Assembly: GCF_036014175.1 (NCBI RefSeq)
Contig: NZ_CP107917.1
Location: 7,998,001 to 8,062,000 of the forward strand
Origin: Streptomyces sp. NBC_00443
GTDB taxonomy: Bacteria; Actinomycetota; Actinomycetes; Streptomycetales; Streptomycetaceae
Length of the DNA stretch: 64,000 nucleotides
Direction of reading: 5' to 3'
Shown here: piece by piece, positions 25,225 to 34,003 of the stretch
How positions within the stretch are numbered: the stretch's first letter is position 1
Layout of the letters: every line of letters begins with the position of its first letter
The notes under the pieces: model-generated
The model's input: only the letters and a program-made list of their open reading frames with translations
Told to the model about the DNA's origin: nothing
Database searches by the model: none
Made by a program: the position numbers and the translations under genes

Positions 25225-25338
25225 GATGCCTCCTGAAACGTGTGGGGTTGTCAGGAGTGTCGAGCCGGTCTACGCGCGCCGCATCGGCGAAATCGCCGGT
25301 CTTTACGGTTCAAATAACTCGCCAGTAACGTCATTCGT

Positions 25339-27636
25339 GTGGTGACACCGGTGAACCCCCCACCTCTCGACCGCACTTCGCCACCGCAGCTCACGGACGC
25401 GTGGCCAGAGCCGGCCACCACCCTTCCCGAAGGGGTCCGGGTACGGGTGCTGCGTGCGGTGTACGGCGATCCGCGCGCCGCCGCCGAACTTGTCCCGCGT
25501 CTGACCGACCGCCAGGTGAGGGGCCTCGACCCGCTGCCCACGGACCCGGCCGAACTGGCCCCGGCCTTGCTGCGTGAACGCCGGGCGGAGATACGGGCGT
25601 TGCCGGACGACACCCGCCTGCTCCTGCTCCTCGCCGCGGCCGACCAGTACCCGGTCCCCACCGACGCGTTCCTGCGCGCCGTCATGGCGGCCCGCCTCGA
25701 CACCCGGTCGCTGGACGCGGCCGACGCCGGCGGGATCGCGCACGCGGGTGCCGGCGGGGTGGTGTTCCGTGACGCGTGGACGCGGATCGCTGCCTACGAG
25801 ACGGGCTCCCCGGCCGACCGCCGCGACGTCCACCGCCTGCTGGCCCGCGTGCTGGGCGGCGCGGGCGAGACGCCATGGCGCTCCTGGCACCGGGGTGCCG
25901 GCGCGCCCGGCCCCAGCGGCCGACTCGCGGCGGAACTCGGCGCCGCCGCACGCAAGGCAGCGACTGCTGGGCGGTTGCCCTTGGCTCGGGCATTGGCGGA
26001 ACGGGCCGCAGCCCTGTGCCCCGAACCGTCCGAGCAGACCCGCCTGCTGACCCGGGCAGCCGGCTACGCCTGGCGATCGGGCGACGGTGAACGGGCACGT
26101 CGGTTGGCGGCGGCCGGCTCCGAGGGCGCCCTGAGCGGGGTGCTCGCCCTGCGGGCGGGGAATGCCGGGGAGGCGTTCGACGCGTTGGTGTCGGCGGTGG
26201 TTCGGGCGGGGGTGATGCCGGGGAGGGGATGGTGGCTGTGCAGGGGAGTTGGATGGTGGCGGTGCAGGGGAGGCGGTGCGGTTCACGGCCCGCACCCCTC
26301 CAGCGCCCCGGCCCCCGCCGTCCACCTCCTCGCCCGCGCGACCGAAGCCGCCATCTACACCGGAGACCTACGTCGCCTGCGCGAGGCCTCGCGGGTTGCC
26401 GACCGGCTCGGGATCGTCCCGCCAGGGACGCTGGGCGGGCTCGTGGCGGCGTTCGACGGGCGGTACGAGGACGCGCGTGACCTGCTGCAGGCGGCGGCCG
26501 GGCGATGCGGGCCAGGGGGTGATCCCACCGTTCTGATCCACGCCGGGATCGCCGCCCTGCTCCTCGGCGACCACACCCGCGCGGCCACCGCGACCGTCCG
26601 TGCGGCCGCCTCCGCCCGGGCTCGGGGCACCCCGGTGACCGTGCCGCAGGCGATGGAGTTCCGTGCGTACGCCGACTTCTGGACCGGACGCCCCCGGGCC
26701 GGCGAGGCCGCCGCGGCGGATGCGCTGTGGCAGGCCCACGCCACCGGTCAGGACAACGGCGCCTGTCATCTGCAGGCGGCCCTGGCCATGTTCTCGGCGC
26801 TCACCGGAGACGCGGACCTCTGCCGCGAACGCGCCGCGAGCGCACGGTCGTACGCCCTCGCCCGTGGCCTGGGCCTGCCCGCGGCACTCGCCCAGTGGGC
26901 GCTCGCCGTCCTCGACCTGAGCAGCGGCCGCTTCGCCGCCGCGGCCGCCCGGCTGCGCGCCCTGGCCGGGTTCGGCCCCGGGCACGGCCACCGGGCCGTC
27001 CGCCACCTGGCCACCCCGCACTACGTCGAGGCCGCCGTCCGCACCGGTGACACCCGGGTCGCCCGCGTCGCGCACGCCGACTACCACCGCTGGGCGAACG
27101 CCGTGCGCAGCCCCGACGACCTGGCCCTGAGCGCCCGCTGCCGCGCCCTCCTCACGCCCGGCGCGGAAGCCGTGGACCACTACCGCGTCTCCCTCGACCT
27201 GCACTCCCACGGCACCCGCGACTTCGAACGCGCCCGCACGGAGCTGCTGTTCGGCAGCACCCTGCGCCGACTGCGCCGCCGTCTGGAGGCACGCGACCGC
27301 CTGCACAGCGCCCTGGAGGCGTTCGACTCCTTCGGCGCCCCGCACTGCGCGGCCCAGGCCCGTTCCGAACTGCGCGCCCTGGGCACCCCGGCCACCCCCA
27401 CGCGCACCGGCCCCGACAATCCGACCGCCCGCCTCACCGCCCAGCAACTCCTGGTCGCCCGTATGGCCGCCGAGGGAGCCACCAACCGCGAGATCGCCGC
27501 TCGCCTCGCCCTCAGCCCGCGCACCATCGACCACCACCTGCGGGGCGTCTTCAGCCGCCTGGGGATACGTTCCCGTATCGAGCTCGTCCGGTTCATCGCC
27601 GAGGTCGACGAGAGCGAGGGAGGCGAGACCGGCTAG
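25339..27636 (+). CDS. LuxR-family regulator lacking the ATPase module
   Basis: A 765-residue regulator. The C-terminus (about 705-757) is a LuxR/NarL helix-turn-helix (LTAQQLLVARMAAEGATNREIAARL, then SPRTIDHHLRGVFSRLGI in outline). The long middle is an Ala/Arg/Leu-rich TPR-like solenoid. It looks like a large ATP-binding LuxR protein but has no Walker A; the N-terminus begins in the region that normally follows the ATPase. Residues about 297-312 (GWWLCRGVGWWRCRG) come from a 24-bp in-frame duplication at 26227-26272. GTG start 25339; the neighbouring lipase is divergent. Confidence 0.85.
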   Translation: MVTPVNPPPLDRTSPPQLTDAWPEPATTLPEGVRVRVLRAVYGDPRAAAELVPRLTDRQVRGLDPLPTDPAELAPALLRERRAEIRALPDDTRLLLLLAAADQYPVPTDAFLRAVMAARLDTRSLDAADAGGIAHAGAGGVVFRDAWTRIAAYETGSPADRRDVHRLLARVLGGAGETPWRSWHRGAGAPGPSGRLAAELGAAARKAATAGRLPLARALAERAAALCPEPSEQTRLLTRAAGYAWRSGDGERARRLAAAGSEGALSGVLALRAGNAGEAFDALVSAVVRAGVMPGRGWWLCRGVGWWRCRGGGAVHGPHPSSAPAPAVHLLARATEAAIYTGDLRRLREASRVADRLGIVPPGTLGGLVAAFDGRYEDARDLLQAAAGRCGPGGDPTVLIHAGIAALLLGDHTRAATATVRAAASARARGTPVTVPQAMEFRAYADFWTGRPRAGEAAAADALWQAHATGQDNGACHLQAALAMFSALTGDADLCRERAASARSYALARGLGLPAALAQWALAVLDLSSGRFAAAAARLRALAGFGPGHGHRAVRHLATPHYVEAAVRTGDTRVARVAHADYHRWANAVRSPDDLALSARCRALLTPGAEAVDHYRVSLDLHSHGTRDFERARTELLFGSTLRRLRRRLEARDRLHSALEAFDSFGAPHCAAQARSELRALGTPATPTRTGPDNPTARLTAQQLLVARMAAEGATNREIAARLALSPRTIDHHLRGVFSRLGIRSRIELVRFIAEVDESEGGETG
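26227..26272 (+). repeat. In-frame 24-bp period direct repeat inside the LuxR gene
   Basis: Two 22-bp copies beginning GGATGGTGGC (26227 and 26251) differ by one base and are 24 bp apart. They add eight residues rich in Trp, Cys and Gly to the linker of the regulator. Confidence 0.8.
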
Positions 27637-28076
27637 GCGTCGGCGAAGGCGCGGGCGAACCCGACGAGGTTCCGCGGGCAGGCCCAGATGTCCCTCGCAG
27701 CGTCCCATTCCGGGCGGGCCAGCATGTCCAGGACATCGCGAAGGCTGTCCAGCTCGTCGTCGAGCGCCATGTCGTCACACGGATGCTCGTCATGGGCACA
27801 GGTCGCCCCTCCGAGAGCCTGCTCGACGGCGCCCATCGCCTCCAGCACACGAGCCTCGGCCGCCGCATCAGGCCGGGCGTAGATCACGTAAGGCCCTGTC
27901 AGCACCAGTCCGAGGGTCCACAGAGCGGTGTCCGGACTGCCGGCCCGGACGCTCGCCTCCAGGTTCCTCGCGCAGTCGAGCACCGCTTCCGGCGCATCGC
28001 CGAGGTAGTAGCCCTGGCGGATCTCGTCCCACGTGTCGATCAAGTCGTCCCACTCGTCGGGAGCGGCAGGCTTCAC
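27633..28076 (-). CDS. Unknown protein translationally coupled to bioD
   Basis: A 147-residue acidic, helix-rich protein (starts VKPAAPDEWDDLIDTWDEI) with no recognised domain, signal peptide or membrane segment. A Cys/His cluster in the second half (GATCAHDEHPCDDMALDDE) could bind metal. GTG 28076 overlaps the bioD stop as GTGA and has GGAGGCG upstream, so it is the last gene of the bioB-bioA-bioD operon. It ends tail-to-tail with the LuxR gene; the two stops overlap by four bases. A biotin-related role is only a context inference. Confidence 0.75.
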   Translation of the reverse strand: MKPAAPDEWDDLIDTWDEIRQGYYLGDAPEAVLDCARNLEASVRAGSPDTALWTLGLVLTGPYVIYARPDAAAEARVLEAMGAVEQALGGATCAHDEHPCDDMALDDELDSLRDVLDMLARPEWDAARDIWACPRNLVGFARAFADA

Positions 28077-28795
28077 GGCGCCTCCCGCCCTCGGAACCCC
28101 TCCGCATCCCACGTCCCGAACAACCGCGGCGCCAGCCAACCCGGCGCCGCAGCACGGAAGTCGGCCGGTGCCAGCGCCCCCGCGCCGGTCGGAAGCACAC
28201 CCAGCAGCGGCGCCCCCGCCACCTCGGGCAGGTCCGCGACATTGCAGCGCGACGCCAGATCCGGTGCCGCAGGCCAGCTGCCGATCACAACGCCCAGCAG
28301 GTCCAGTCGGCGGGAACGCAGTTCACGCGCTGTCAGCTCGGTCGTGTTCAACGTGCCCAGACCCGCCGACGCCACCACGAGAACCGGCGCCGCCATCAGC
28401 TCGGCCGCGTCCGCCAGCGTGCCGCCCGTCTCGTCGAAGCGGACGAGCAGCCCGCCCGCCCCCTCCACCAGCACCAGGTCGTGCTCGGTGGCCAGCTTGG
28501 CGGCCGCCTCGGCGACCTCCTGCGGGCGGACCGGAGGCCGAGCGGCCCTTCGCGCCGCCGTCGCCGGGGCCAACGGGTCGGGATAGCGGGCGAGTTCGGC
28601 GGTCGTCACCGCGCCCGCGAGCCGCGCCGCCTCCTCCGCGTCCCCGCACTCGTCCGGCCGTACGCCGGTCTGAGCGGCCTTGAGCACCGCCACCGACCGG
28701 CCCGCGCCCATCGCCGTCGCGGCGACCGCGGCGGTCGTGACCGTCTTGCCGACCTCCGTGCCCGTCCCTGTGATCACCAGGATCGGCATGTTCAT
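28073..28795 (-). CDS. bioD: ATP-dependent dethiobiotin synthetase
   Basis: A 240-residue cytosolic enzyme that closes the ureido ring of DAPA with CO2 and ATP to give dethiobiotin. The P-loop GTGTEVGKT is at about 9-17, with Lys and Thr contacts in VAVLKAAQTG and the later switch EGAGGLLV. ATG 28795 overlaps the bioA stop as ATGA. Length is normal for the family. Confidence 0.95.
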   Translation of the reverse strand: MNMPILVITGTGTEVGKTVTTAAVAATAMGAGRSVAVLKAAQTGVRPDECGDAEEAARLAGAVTTAELARYPDPLAPATAARRAARPPVRPQEVAEAAAKLATEHDLVLVEGAGGLLVRFDETGGTLADAAELMAAPVLVVASAGLGTLNTTELTARELRSRRLDLLGVVIGSWPAAPDLASRCNVADLPEVAGAPLLGVLPTGAGALAPADFRAAAPGWLAPRLFGTWDAEGFRGREAP

Positions 28796-30090
28796 CCCTC
28801 CCGCACTGCCGCGCACACCGCACGGGCGATCCGTGCCACGTCCGCGTCGCCCGTGACATACGGCGGCATCGTGTAGACGAGGTCGCGGAACGGCCGCAGC
28901 CACACGCCCTCGCGCACGGCGGCCGCCGTCGCCGCCTCCATGTCGACGGCGTGGTCGAGTTGCACGACCCCGATCGCACCGAGGACCCGTACGTCCTTGA
29001 CGCCCGGGATGTCCGCCGCGGGGGCGAGCCCCTCACGCAGCCCCGTCTCGATCCGCTTGACCTCGGCCGGCCAGTCCTGGCCGAGCAGCAGCTCGATCGA
29101 GGCGCAGGCGACCGCGGCGGCGAGCGGGTTGCCCATGAACGTCGGGCCGTGGGCCAGGACCGGCACATCGCCCCGCGAGATCCCGTCGGCCACGCGCGAG
29201 GTGCACAGTGTCGCGGCCATCGTCATATAGCCGCCCGTCAGCGCCTTGCCCACGCACATCACATCCGGCGTCACCGCCGCGTGGTCCGCCGCGAACAGCG
29301 CACCCGTGCGGCCGAACCCGGTCGCGATCTCGTCGAACACCAGCAGCACGTCGTGCGCGTCGCACGCCTCCCGCAGCACCCGCAGATACGCGGGGGAGTG
29401 GAACCGCATCCCGCCCGCGCCCTGCACGACCGGCTCGACGATCACCGCCGCCAGTTCGTCGGCGTGCCGCTCGATGAGCGAGCGCAGTTCATCGGCGTAC
29501 GACTCCTCGTACTCGGCCGGCGGCGGGTCCGCGAACACCTGGCGCTGGAGCACCCCGGTCCACAGCTCGTGCATCCCGCCCTCGGGGTCGCACACCGACA
29601 TCGGCTGCCAGGTGTCGCCGTGGTAGCCGCCGCGCCAGGTCAGCAGCCGCTGCTTGCCGGGCCGGCCCAGCGAACGCCAGTACTGAAGGCACATCTTGAC
29701 CGCGACCTCGACCGACACCGACCCGGAGTCCGCGAGGAAGACATGCTCCAGACCGTCGGGCGACATATCGACAAGGAGCTTCGCCAGGCGCACGGCGGGC
29801 TCGTGGGTGAGCCCGCCGAACATCACATGGCTCATCCGCGACAGCTGCTCGCGCACGGCCTCGTTGAGCACCGGGTGGTTGTAGCCGTGGATCGCCGACC
29901 ACCAGGACGACATGCCGTCGACCAGTTCGCCCGAGCCGTCCGCCAAGGTCAGCCGCACCCCGCTCGCCGACTCCACGACGAGCGGCTCGACACGGCCGGG
30001 CATCGGACCGTACGGATGCCAGACGTGCCGCCGGTCCAGCTCCAGCAGCTCGGGCACGGTCAGGCCGGCCACGGGACGCGGGTCAGGCAT
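28792..30090 (-). CDS. bioA: Adenosylmethionine-8-amino-7-oxononanoate aminotransferase
   Basis: A 432-residue PLP enzyme converting KAPA to DAPA with SAM as amino donor. HVWHPYGPM near the N-terminus and SSWWSAIHGYNHP are specific to BioA. DEIATGFGRTG holds the PLP Asp and GKALTGGYMT the Schiff-base Lys. ATG 30090 overlaps the end of bioB by eight bases (AATGCCTGA), and the gene ends overlapping bioD, so bioB-A-D are tightly coupled. Confidence 0.95.
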   Translation of the reverse strand: MPDPRPVAGLTVPELLELDRRHVWHPYGPMPGRVEPLVVESASGVRLTLADGSGELVDGMSSWWSAIHGYNHPVLNEAVREQLSRMSHVMFGGLTHEPAVRLAKLLVDMSPDGLEHVFLADSGSVSVEVAVKMCLQYWRSLGRPGKQRLLTWRGGYHGDTWQPMSVCDPEGGMHELWTGVLQRQVFADPPPAEYEESYADELRSLIERHADELAAVIVEPVVQGAGGMRFHSPAYLRVLREACDAHDVLLVFDEIATGFGRTGALFAADHAAVTPDVMCVGKALTGGYMTMAATLCTSRVADGISRGDVPVLAHGPTFMGNPLAAAVACASIELLLGQDWPAEVKRIETGLREGLAPAADIPGVKDVRVLGAIGVVQLDHAVDMEAATAAAVREGVWLRPFRDLVYTMPPYVTGDADVARIARAVCAAVREG

Positions 30091-31327
30091 TGGGCGCGAG
30101 GTCCGTTCCGGCACCCCGGCGGCGCACGGCGACCAGGTCGGTGCGCGGTTCGGTGACGAGGTCGGTGCGAGGCTCGTCGGCCGGCGCGGCGGGGTCGGCC
30201 GTACCGCACACACCGCCACCCTCGTGCGACCCGCACCCGGCGCTCTGGTGCGATCCGCACCCGGCACCTTCGTGCGATCCGCACCCCGCGCTCTCGTGCG
30301 AGCCGCACCCGCCCCCGGCCGTCGCCCGGTGCTCGGGCAGCGTCACCTGGTCGGTGCCCTCCACCTCGAACCCGGCGTCCGCGATCATCTCCAGGTCGGC
30401 CTTGCCGGCCTGGCCCTCGGTGGTCAGGTAGTCGCCGAGGAAGATCGAGTTGGCCAGGTGCAGGGCGAGGGGCTGCATCGTGCGCAGATGGACCTCGCGG
30501 CCACCGGCGATCCGGACCTCGACGTCGGGGCAGACGAACCGCACCATCGCCAGGATGCGCAGGCACCGCTGCGGGGTGAGGTTCCACTCCTTGGCGAGCG
30601 GGGTGCCCTCGACCGGGATCAGGAAGTTGACCGGCACCGAGTCCGGGTCCAGCTCGCGCAGCGAGTAGACGACGTCGACCAGGTCCTCGTCGCTCTCGCC
30701 CATGCCCGCGATCAGACCCGAGCACGCCGAGAGGCCCGCCGCATGCGCCTTGTTCACGGTGTCGACACGGTCGGCGTAGGTGTGCGTGGTCGTGATGTCC
30801 GCGTAGGTGCTCTCGGAGGTGTTGAGGTTGTGGTTGTAGGCGTCCGCGCCGGCCTCACGCAGCCGCTCGGCCTGGCCGTCGGAGAGGAGGCCGAGGCAGG
30901 CGCACACCTCGACGCCCTCGTTCTCGTCCTTGATCGCCTTGATGGTCTTGGAGACCCGGTCCACGTCCCGGTCGGTCGGGCCGCGCCCGGACGCCACCAG
31001 GCAGACGCGCTTGGCGCCTCCCGCCAAACCGGCGGCCGCGGCCTGGGAGGCCTCGTCCGGCTTGAGCCAGGTGTACTTGAGGATGCCGGTGGTGGAGCCG
31101 AGCCGCTGGGAACAGTAGTTGCAGTCCTCCGGGCACAGGCCCGACTTGAGGTTGACGAGATAGTTGAGTTTCACCCGTCGGCCGAACCACTGCCGGCGCA
31201 CCTTCCCGGCCGCGGCCACCACATCGAGCAGGTCGTCGTCGGAAGTGGCGAGGACGGCCAAGGCTTCCTCGCGGGTCGGCAGCTCGCGCCGAAGCCCCTT
31301 GTCCACCAGCGTGTTCAGCAGGTCCAT
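30083..31327 (-). CDS. bioB: Biotin synthase with a Cys/His-repeat C-terminal tail
   Basis: A 414-residue radical-SAM enzyme inserting sulfur into dethiobiotin. CPEDCNYC (Cys65, 69, 72) binds the 4Fe-4S/SAM cluster. Later Cys in RVCLVASGR, VEVCACLG and LSACSGLIAGMGE, and the Arg of RIAGGRE, are the positions that bind the second Fe-S cluster in classical BioB. The core ends near residue 334. Residues 335-414 are extra: four octapeptides of the form CGSHE(S/G)AG (Cys341, 349, 357, 365), a fifth Cys at 374 and a doubled EPRTDLV. The repeats could hold metal or act as an Fe-S/sulfur reservoir. ATG 31327, AGGA upstream. Confidence 0.95.
   Translation of the reverse strand: MDLLNTLVDKGLRRELPTREEALAVLATSDDDLLDVVAAAGKVRRQWFGRRVKLNYLVNLKSGLCPEDCNYCSQRLGSTTGILKYTWLKPDEASQAAAAGLAGGAKRVCLVASGRGPTDRDVDRVSKTIKAIKDENEGVEVCACLGLLSDGQAERLREAGADAYNHNLNTSESTYADITTTHTYADRVDTVNKAHAAGLSACSGLIAGMGESDEDLVDVVYSLRELDPDSVPVNFLIPVEGTPLAKEWNLTPQRCLRILAMVRFVCPDVEVRIAGGREVHLRTMQPLALHLANSIFLGDYLTTEGQAGKADLEMIADAGFEVEGTDQVTLPEHRATAGGGCGSHESAGCGSHEGAGCGSHQSAGCGSHEGGGVCGTADPAAPADEPRTDLVTEPRTDLVAVRRRGAGTDLAPNA
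30215..30312 (-). repeat. Four 24-bp repeats encoding the BioB Cys/His tail
   Basis: Four in-phase 24-bp units (for example GTGCGATCCGCACCCGG on the plus strand) encode CGSHExAG octapeptides. Copies differ at a few, mostly synonymous, positions, so they are not a very recent expansion. Confidence 0.85.
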
Positions 31328-31395
31328 GGGAGCTGATCCTGACGTACGGAGGGGCTCCGAGCCAAGGAGAGTTTGCACAACCCTGTCCATTCGAT

Positions 31396-31413
31396 GTGTG
31401 GGTATTGCCACAC
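31396..31413. promoter_or_regulatory. Candidate operator in the bioB-bioF divergent gap
   Basis: GTGTGG-GTATTG-CCACAC is a perfect 6-bp inverted repeat midway in the 146-bp gap between bioB and bioF. It is suitably placed for a biotin repressor to control both directions. A TAGTGT -10-like box for bioF lies at 31436-31441. The cognate regulator is unknown. Confidence 0.45.
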
Positions 31414-31473
31414 CGTGGGGGCCCGCCGCTGCGGCTAGTGTCTGTCCACTGCCTACAAAAGCCCGGAGGAGTC

Positions 31474-32601
31474 ATGGCGTTCGGCTGGATCGACGAGCAG
31501 GCGGAACTGCGCCGCCGCGCCGGACTCGTGCGGACCCTGCGCCCCCGCCCCGCCGAATCTCCGCTCCTCGACCTCGCCAGCAACGACTACCTGGGCCTGG
31601 CCCGCCACCCCGAGGTCACCGAGGGTGCCGCGCGGGCCGCGCGGGCGTGGGGCGGCGGCTCGACCGGCTCCCGGCTCGTGACGGGCACGACCGAGCTGCA
31701 CACCGAGCTGGAGCGCGAGCTGGCCGACTTCTGCGGCGTCGAGGCGGCACTGGTCTTCTCGTCCGGCTACGCGGCCAACCTCGCCGCGGTCACCGCTCTG
31801 GCGCCGCACGGCTCGCTGATCGTCTCCGACGCGGGTAACCACGCCTCGCTGATCGACGGCTGCCGGCTGGCGCGCGGCACGACACAGGTCGTCGCGCACT
31901 CCGACCCGGATGCCGTGCGCAAGGCGCTCCAGACGCACGACGGGCCCGCCGTCGTCGTGTCCGACACCGTCTTCTCGGTCGACGGCGACGCGGCCCCGCT
32001 GGCCCGGTTCGCCGAGGTGTGCCGGGAGCACGGCGCCGGGCTTGTCGTCGACGACGCCCACGGCCTGGGGGTGCTCGGCGACGGCGGCCGCGGCGCCCCG
32101 CACGCGGCGGGGCTCGCGGGCGCCGACGACGTCGTCGTCACGGTCACGCTGTCCAAGTCGCTCGGCAGCCAGGGCGGCGCCGTGCTCGGCCCCGCCCGGG
32201 TGATCGACCACCTGGTCAACGCGGCCCGGACCTTCATCTTCGACACCGGCCTCGCCCCCGCGGCGGCGGGCGCGGCCCTGGCGGCACTGAGACTGCTGCG
32301 CCGCGAGCCGGAGCGCGCGGCACGGGCCCGCGAAGTGGCGGGTGAACTGCACGCACGCCTGACCGCCGCTGCCCATCAAGCCGTACGGCCGGACGCGGCG
32401 GTCGTCTCCGTGCGCGCGCCGTCCCCGGAGGAGGCCGTGCGCTGGGCGGCCGAGTGCCGTGCGGCAGGCCTGGCCGTGGGCTGCTTCCGGCCTCCTTCCG
32501 TCCCCGACGGCATCTCACGGCTGAGGCTGACCGCCCGCGCGGACCTCTCCGAGGGGCAGATCGAACGCGCTGTACGGATCATCGGCGAGACACGGCCATG
32601 A
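31474..32601 (+). CDS. bioF: 8-amino-7-oxononanoate synthase
   Basis: A 375-residue PLP enzyme joining pimeloyl thioester and alanine to give KAPA, the first step of the ring assembly served by the divergent bioBAD. LASNDYLGLARHPEV, GSTGSRLVTG, DDAHGLGVLG (PLP Asp/His) and TLSKSLGSQGG (Schiff-base Lys) are all present. GGAGGA precedes ATG 31474. No bioC/bioH-type pimeloyl genes are visible nearby. Confidence 0.95.
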   Translation: MAFGWIDEQAELRRRAGLVRTLRPRPAESPLLDLASNDYLGLARHPEVTEGAARAARAWGGGSTGSRLVTGTTELHTELERELADFCGVEAALVFSSGYAANLAAVTALAPHGSLIVSDAGNHASLIDGCRLARGTTQVVAHSDPDAVRKALQTHDGPAVVVSDTVFSVDGDAAPLARFAEVCREHGAGLVVDDAHGLGVLGDGGRGAPHAAGLAGADDVVVTVTLSKSLGSQGGAVLGPARVIDHLVNAARTFIFDTGLAPAAAGAALAALRLLRREPERAARAREVAGELHARLTAAAHQAVRPDAAVVSVRAPSPEEAVRWAAECRAAGLAVGCFRPPSVPDGISRLRLTARADLSEGQIERAVRIIGETRP

Positions 32602-32683
32602 GTCGGCGTGACACGGCCCTGCCGTCGCGCCCGGCGGAACCGATCGGAAATGATCGAAATCGGTCAGGCTGATCGGGAAACGG

Positions 32684-32911
32684 TCAGGACTGGAGCGCCG
32701 CCGTGAAGCCCGCCCAGCTCTCGGGGGAGAAGAGCAGCGCGGGTCCGGCCGGGTCCTTGGAGTCGCGCACGGCGAGCAGCCCGGTCCAGGGACCCGAGTG
32801 CGGCCGCGCCGTCTCGACGCAGTTGTTGGCTCCGGTGCTGTAGCTGCTGCGCAGCCATCGTGCACCAGGCAGTTCGGTGCTTGAACTCACCTTCCGAGGC
32901 AGGGTGGTCAT
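32684..32911 (-). CDS. DUF397 protein
   Basis: A 75-residue protein with the DUF397 pattern: ARWLRSSYSTGANNCVE, AVRDSKDPAGPALLF and SPESWAGFTAAL. In streptomycetes these small proteins sit next to XRE/DUF5753 regulators and modulate them, as in BldB/WhiJ-like modules. ATG 32911 lies nine bases after the regulator's stop, behind GGAGG, so the pair is co-translated. Confidence 0.9.
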   Translation of the reverse strand: MTTLPRKVSSSTELPGARWLRSSYSTGANNCVETARPHSGPWTGLLAVRDSKDPAGPALLFSPESWAGFTAALQS

Positions 32912-32920
32912 GGTGCCTCC

Positions 32921-33790
32921 TTACGCGCCGCCAGCCAGTGCGGCGATGTAATCCATCGATTCCTCGGGCGAAAGGGCGTGGCTCCGAAGGGCGTTGAAGG
33001 CCTCCGTGTAGGCCTGGAGGTCTTCTTTCCGTTCGAGGTAGAGGCTACTCGTCAAGTGGTCGAGAACAACCACATCCAGATCAGAAGTGCGCGAAAATGA
33101 GAAGATAACGAAAGGCCCGGTGATGCCGATATGCTCGCCGGCCGCGAACGGCAGGACCTGCAGCCTGACTTGCGGCAGTCGCGCCGCCGCCATCAGCCGC
33201 CTCAACTGCTGCTCCATCACCTCGGGCCCGCCGATCTCCCGGCGCAGCACCGCCTCGTCGAGCACCGCGCTCAGCTCCAGCGGCGGCTCGGCGCGCAGCA
33301 CGTCCTGCCTGGCCAGACGGACCGCGACCAGCGCGTCCAGACGTTCGTCGGCGTCGTCGTCGAGCCCGCCCACCGCGGCCCGGGTCACCGCGCGGGCGTA
33401 CTCGGGGGTCTGCAGCAGCCCGGGCACCACGGAGGTCTCCAGCGTGCGCATCGCGCTCGCCTGGGACTCCAGGCTGATGAAGTCGCGGTACGTCGTCGGC
33501 AGCACTCCGCGGTACGCGTGCCACCAGTGATCCCGGCCGTCACCCGCGTCGGAGCCCGCCAACGCCAGCATCAACTGGCGTAGTTGGGCATCCCGTACGC
33601 CGTAGACATCGAGCAGTAACCGCACATCGGCCGGTTTCACCCCACTGGCGCCCGTTTCGATCCGGCTCACCTTGGACTGGTGCCAGCCCACCAGCCGGGC
33701 CGCCTCACCGCTGGTGAGTCCCGCCCCGGTGCGTAACGCACGCAGTTCCGCGCCCAGTTTCCGGCGGCGCACCGCGGGACCGTGCTGCAT
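32921..33790 (-). CDS. XRE-family regulator with DUF5753 domain (WhiJ-like)
   Basis: A 289-residue DNA-binding protein. The helix-turn-helix is at about 10-65 (GLTSGEAARLVGWHQSKVSRIETG in outline). The DUF5753 sensor domain covers about 95-285, including WHAYRGVLPTTYRDFISLE and TPEYARAV. It forms a conserved module with the downstream DUF397 gene and the divergent ATP-binding protein. A TTA codon (33617-33619, in VRLLLDVYG) suggests bldA dependence and a developmental role. ATG 33790 was chosen over TTG 33796 because AAGGAG is correctly spaced from it. Confidence 0.92.
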   Translation of the reverse strand: MQHGPAVRRRKLGAELRALRTGAGLTSGEAARLVGWHQSKVSRIETGASGVKPADVRLLLDVYGVRDAQLRQLMLALAGSDAGDGRDHWWHAYRGVLPTTYRDFISLESQASAMRTLETSVVPGLLQTPEYARAVTRAAVGGLDDDADERLDALVAVRLARQDVLRAEPPLELSAVLDEAVLRREIGGPEVMEQQLRRLMAAARLPQVRLQVLPFAAGEHIGITGPFVIFSFSRTSDLDVVVLDHLTSSLYLERKEDLQAYTEAFNALRSHALSPEESMDYIAALAGGA

Positions 33791-33861
33791 GGGCAACTCC
33801 TTACTCCAACCGAGCCACCCAAATACGCTCTGCCGTCGCAGAGTTCACCGCTTCGAGCGAC

Positions 33862-33877
33862 AGATATATGCATATCT
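33862..33877. promoter_or_regulatory. AT-rich palindrome between divergent developmental-type regulators
   Basis: AGATATATGCATATCT contains the perfect palindrome ATATGCATAT (33866-33875). Such an AT block is rare in this genome. It lies in the gap between the XRE and ATP-binding genes and is likely promoter or operator DNA for one or both. Confidence 0.45.
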
Positions 33878-34003
33878 CGGGGGATCGGCACCGTGACGGC
33901 CCTGGTAATGGCAGTCTGGCGACGAAGCACCAGTCCGGGACCGTACTCGAACCCTCCGCTCCGTGTCGGACTGCGGTCCCGTTGGGAAAGGGACGACATC
34001 GCC

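Noticed and set aside
28951..30156. A 401-codon plus-strand frame over bioA
   Set aside because: Antisense to an intact bioA with all catalytic motifs; no recognisable protein features.
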